Source: Flavobacterium selenitireducens
Lineage (GTDB): Bacteria; Bacteroidota; Bacteroidia; Flavobacteriales; Flavobacteriaceae
DNA: 64,000 nucleotides
Assembly: GCF_014748335.1 (NCBI RefSeq)
Contig: NZ_JAAVIY010000008.1
Location: forward strand, 62,001-126,000
Direction of reading: 5' to 3'
Numbering within the stretch: position 1 is the first letter of the stretch; every line of letters begins with the position of its first letter. Shown here piece by piece: positions 63,321 to 64,000 of the stretch. The notes under the pieces were generated by a model. The model searched no databases. It saw only the letters and a program-made list of their open reading frames with translations, and was not told where the DNA came from. A program made the position numbers and the translations under genes.

Positions 63321-63866
63321 CTAATCGGAATAGATCGACTTGAGCTCGATTTGGTTGAAGACAATGTGTGCCTCACGTTCTTCGGTTATGGCTTGACTGA
63401 TATGGCCCGAAGCGATTTTTTGATCGAGGGCATCGGCCACAGACAGCAGTTGTTCGTATACGCTTATCTCGTATTGCATGATGCGGCGACACGCCATAGT
63501 AATCGCCTCGTCTCTTTCGTACCCGGACTTCGCCGCGGCTACCGCCGATTCGGAGTTTTGGAACAGGTCCGCTATCGATTGATCCTTCGAAAGTAGTGCG
63601 CGCTCGCCCAATGTGTCGAAAATGTGCAGTAACCTGTCGATCTGGTGCTCGGTAACGCGTGCATGTGATTGCAAGGCGAGGATCAGTTCGTAAGAGGTGG
63701 CGGTTTTTTCTAAATTAGGGAGCAGGTCGAGCAGTGTCTTTTCAGACCAATAACGACGTTTGAGTTCTTCGTCGAATCGATCTGACAATTCCTGCCTGGA
63801 GACAGATTGAGGGTTAGGGGCGGGATTTTGAGGGGACTTTGAAGGTGTTTTGGTTCTCATAATCAT
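63321..63866 (-). CDS. DUF892 ferritin-like protein (YciE/YciF type)
   Basis: The 181-residue ferritin-like helical bundle of the DUF892 family shows ELKRRYWSEKTLLDLLPNLEKTATSYELILALQSH, then EHQIDRLLHIFDTLGE and AACRRIMQYEISVYEQLLSVAD-like segments. Metal-ligand candidates are Glu residues in SYELI and TEHQI. Such proteins are stress-induced in other bacteria. The N-terminus is a Pro/Ser-rich leader of about 25 residues. The 134 bases from 63867 to the window end hold no gene that I can support. Confidence 0.8.
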   Translation of the reverse strand: MIMRTKTPSKSPQNPAPNPQSVSRQELSDRFDEELKRRYWSEKTLLDLLPNLEKTATSYELILALQSHARVTEHQIDRLLHIFDTLGERALLSKDQSIADLFQNSESAVAAAKSGYERDEAITMACRRIMQYEISVYEQLLSVADALDQKIASGHISQAITEEREAHIVFNQIELKSIYSD

Positions 63867-64000
63867 ATCGGCATTGATATTACCAAATTTCAGGATATTG
63901 GCTCCGATACTTTTACAGCAGGATTTGCGAAAGTTGCACGATTATACATTAAATAAAGAGCCGCAGCACCAACATGCAGTCGTATGCCTTTACATAAAAT

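Overview
The window is chromosomal DNA from a member of the Bacteroidota, most likely family Flavobacteriaceae and close to Flavobacterium. The evidence is the complete gldK-gldL-gldM-gldN gliding/type IX secretion block preceded by topA and an arginase-family gene, the miaB / sigma-54 activator / lptE / TPR protein / secG / groES / groEL order, an XrtF-type exosortase pair, DUF4249 and DUF3857 proteins, and promoters of the form TTG-N(17-23)-TAnnTTTG. By eye (not counted) the GC content looks like the mid to upper 40s, high for Flavobacterium. The genes are ordinary flavobacterial housekeeping and envelope genes. I see no prophage, transposase, CRISPR array, rRNA or tRNA.

Layout. 1-3934: two tandem DUF3857/transglutaminase-like proteins, the first cut by the window edge. 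4010-6176: a helix-turn-helix regulator divergent from two small lipoproteins. 6189-13776 (minus): a five-gene outer-membrane operon with a TonB-dependent receptor, two DUF4249 lipoproteins that are tandem duplicates, a plug/macroglobulin-like protein and a secreted protein of unknown function. 13905-16650 (minus): pnp and rpsO. 16721-17040: intergenic repeats including a possible MITE. 17097-18612: a GAF/fRMsr-like protein divergent from xrtF and its partner. 18658-21438: a metal (probably copper) set made of an HYC_CC_PP protein, a TonB receptor and an HMA protein. 21556-24630: a DedA protein and a second plug/macroglobulin-like protein. 24739-32831 (minus): groEL, groES, secG, TPR protein, lptE, a lipoprotein, a sigma-54 activator and miaB. 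33039-41694 (plus): topA, an arginase-like gene and gldKLMN. 41803-52710: mixed metabolic and envelope genes (FAD oxidoreductase, DUF983, ABC-F, App1, lipid kinase, GNAT-like, DUF1761, LRR, YceI, pirin) with dispersed repeats. 52759-57507: a frameshifted DUF6438 lipoprotein, a Crp/Fnr regulator, a large GAF protein and an HD-PycTM fusion. 57524-61249: a giant metallophosphoesterase / kinase-like / outer-membrane barrel fusion. 61232-63866: a beta-propeller-like lipoprotein and small stress-type genes (SpoIIAA-like, two small proteins, DUF892).

How the parts fit. Much of the window builds or services the cell envelope: LptE and SecG for export, GldK-N for type IX secretion and gliding, XrtF for C-terminal sorting, and TonB receptors with surface lipoproteins for uptake. 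The points I think most deserve a second look are the phosphatase/kinase-like/Omp85-like fusion, the HD-PycTM fusion with no cyclase, the arginase-family protein with half its metal ligands replaced beside gldK, and a two-copy repeat family in which conserved flanks enclose a hairpin whose stem sequence differs but stays paired.
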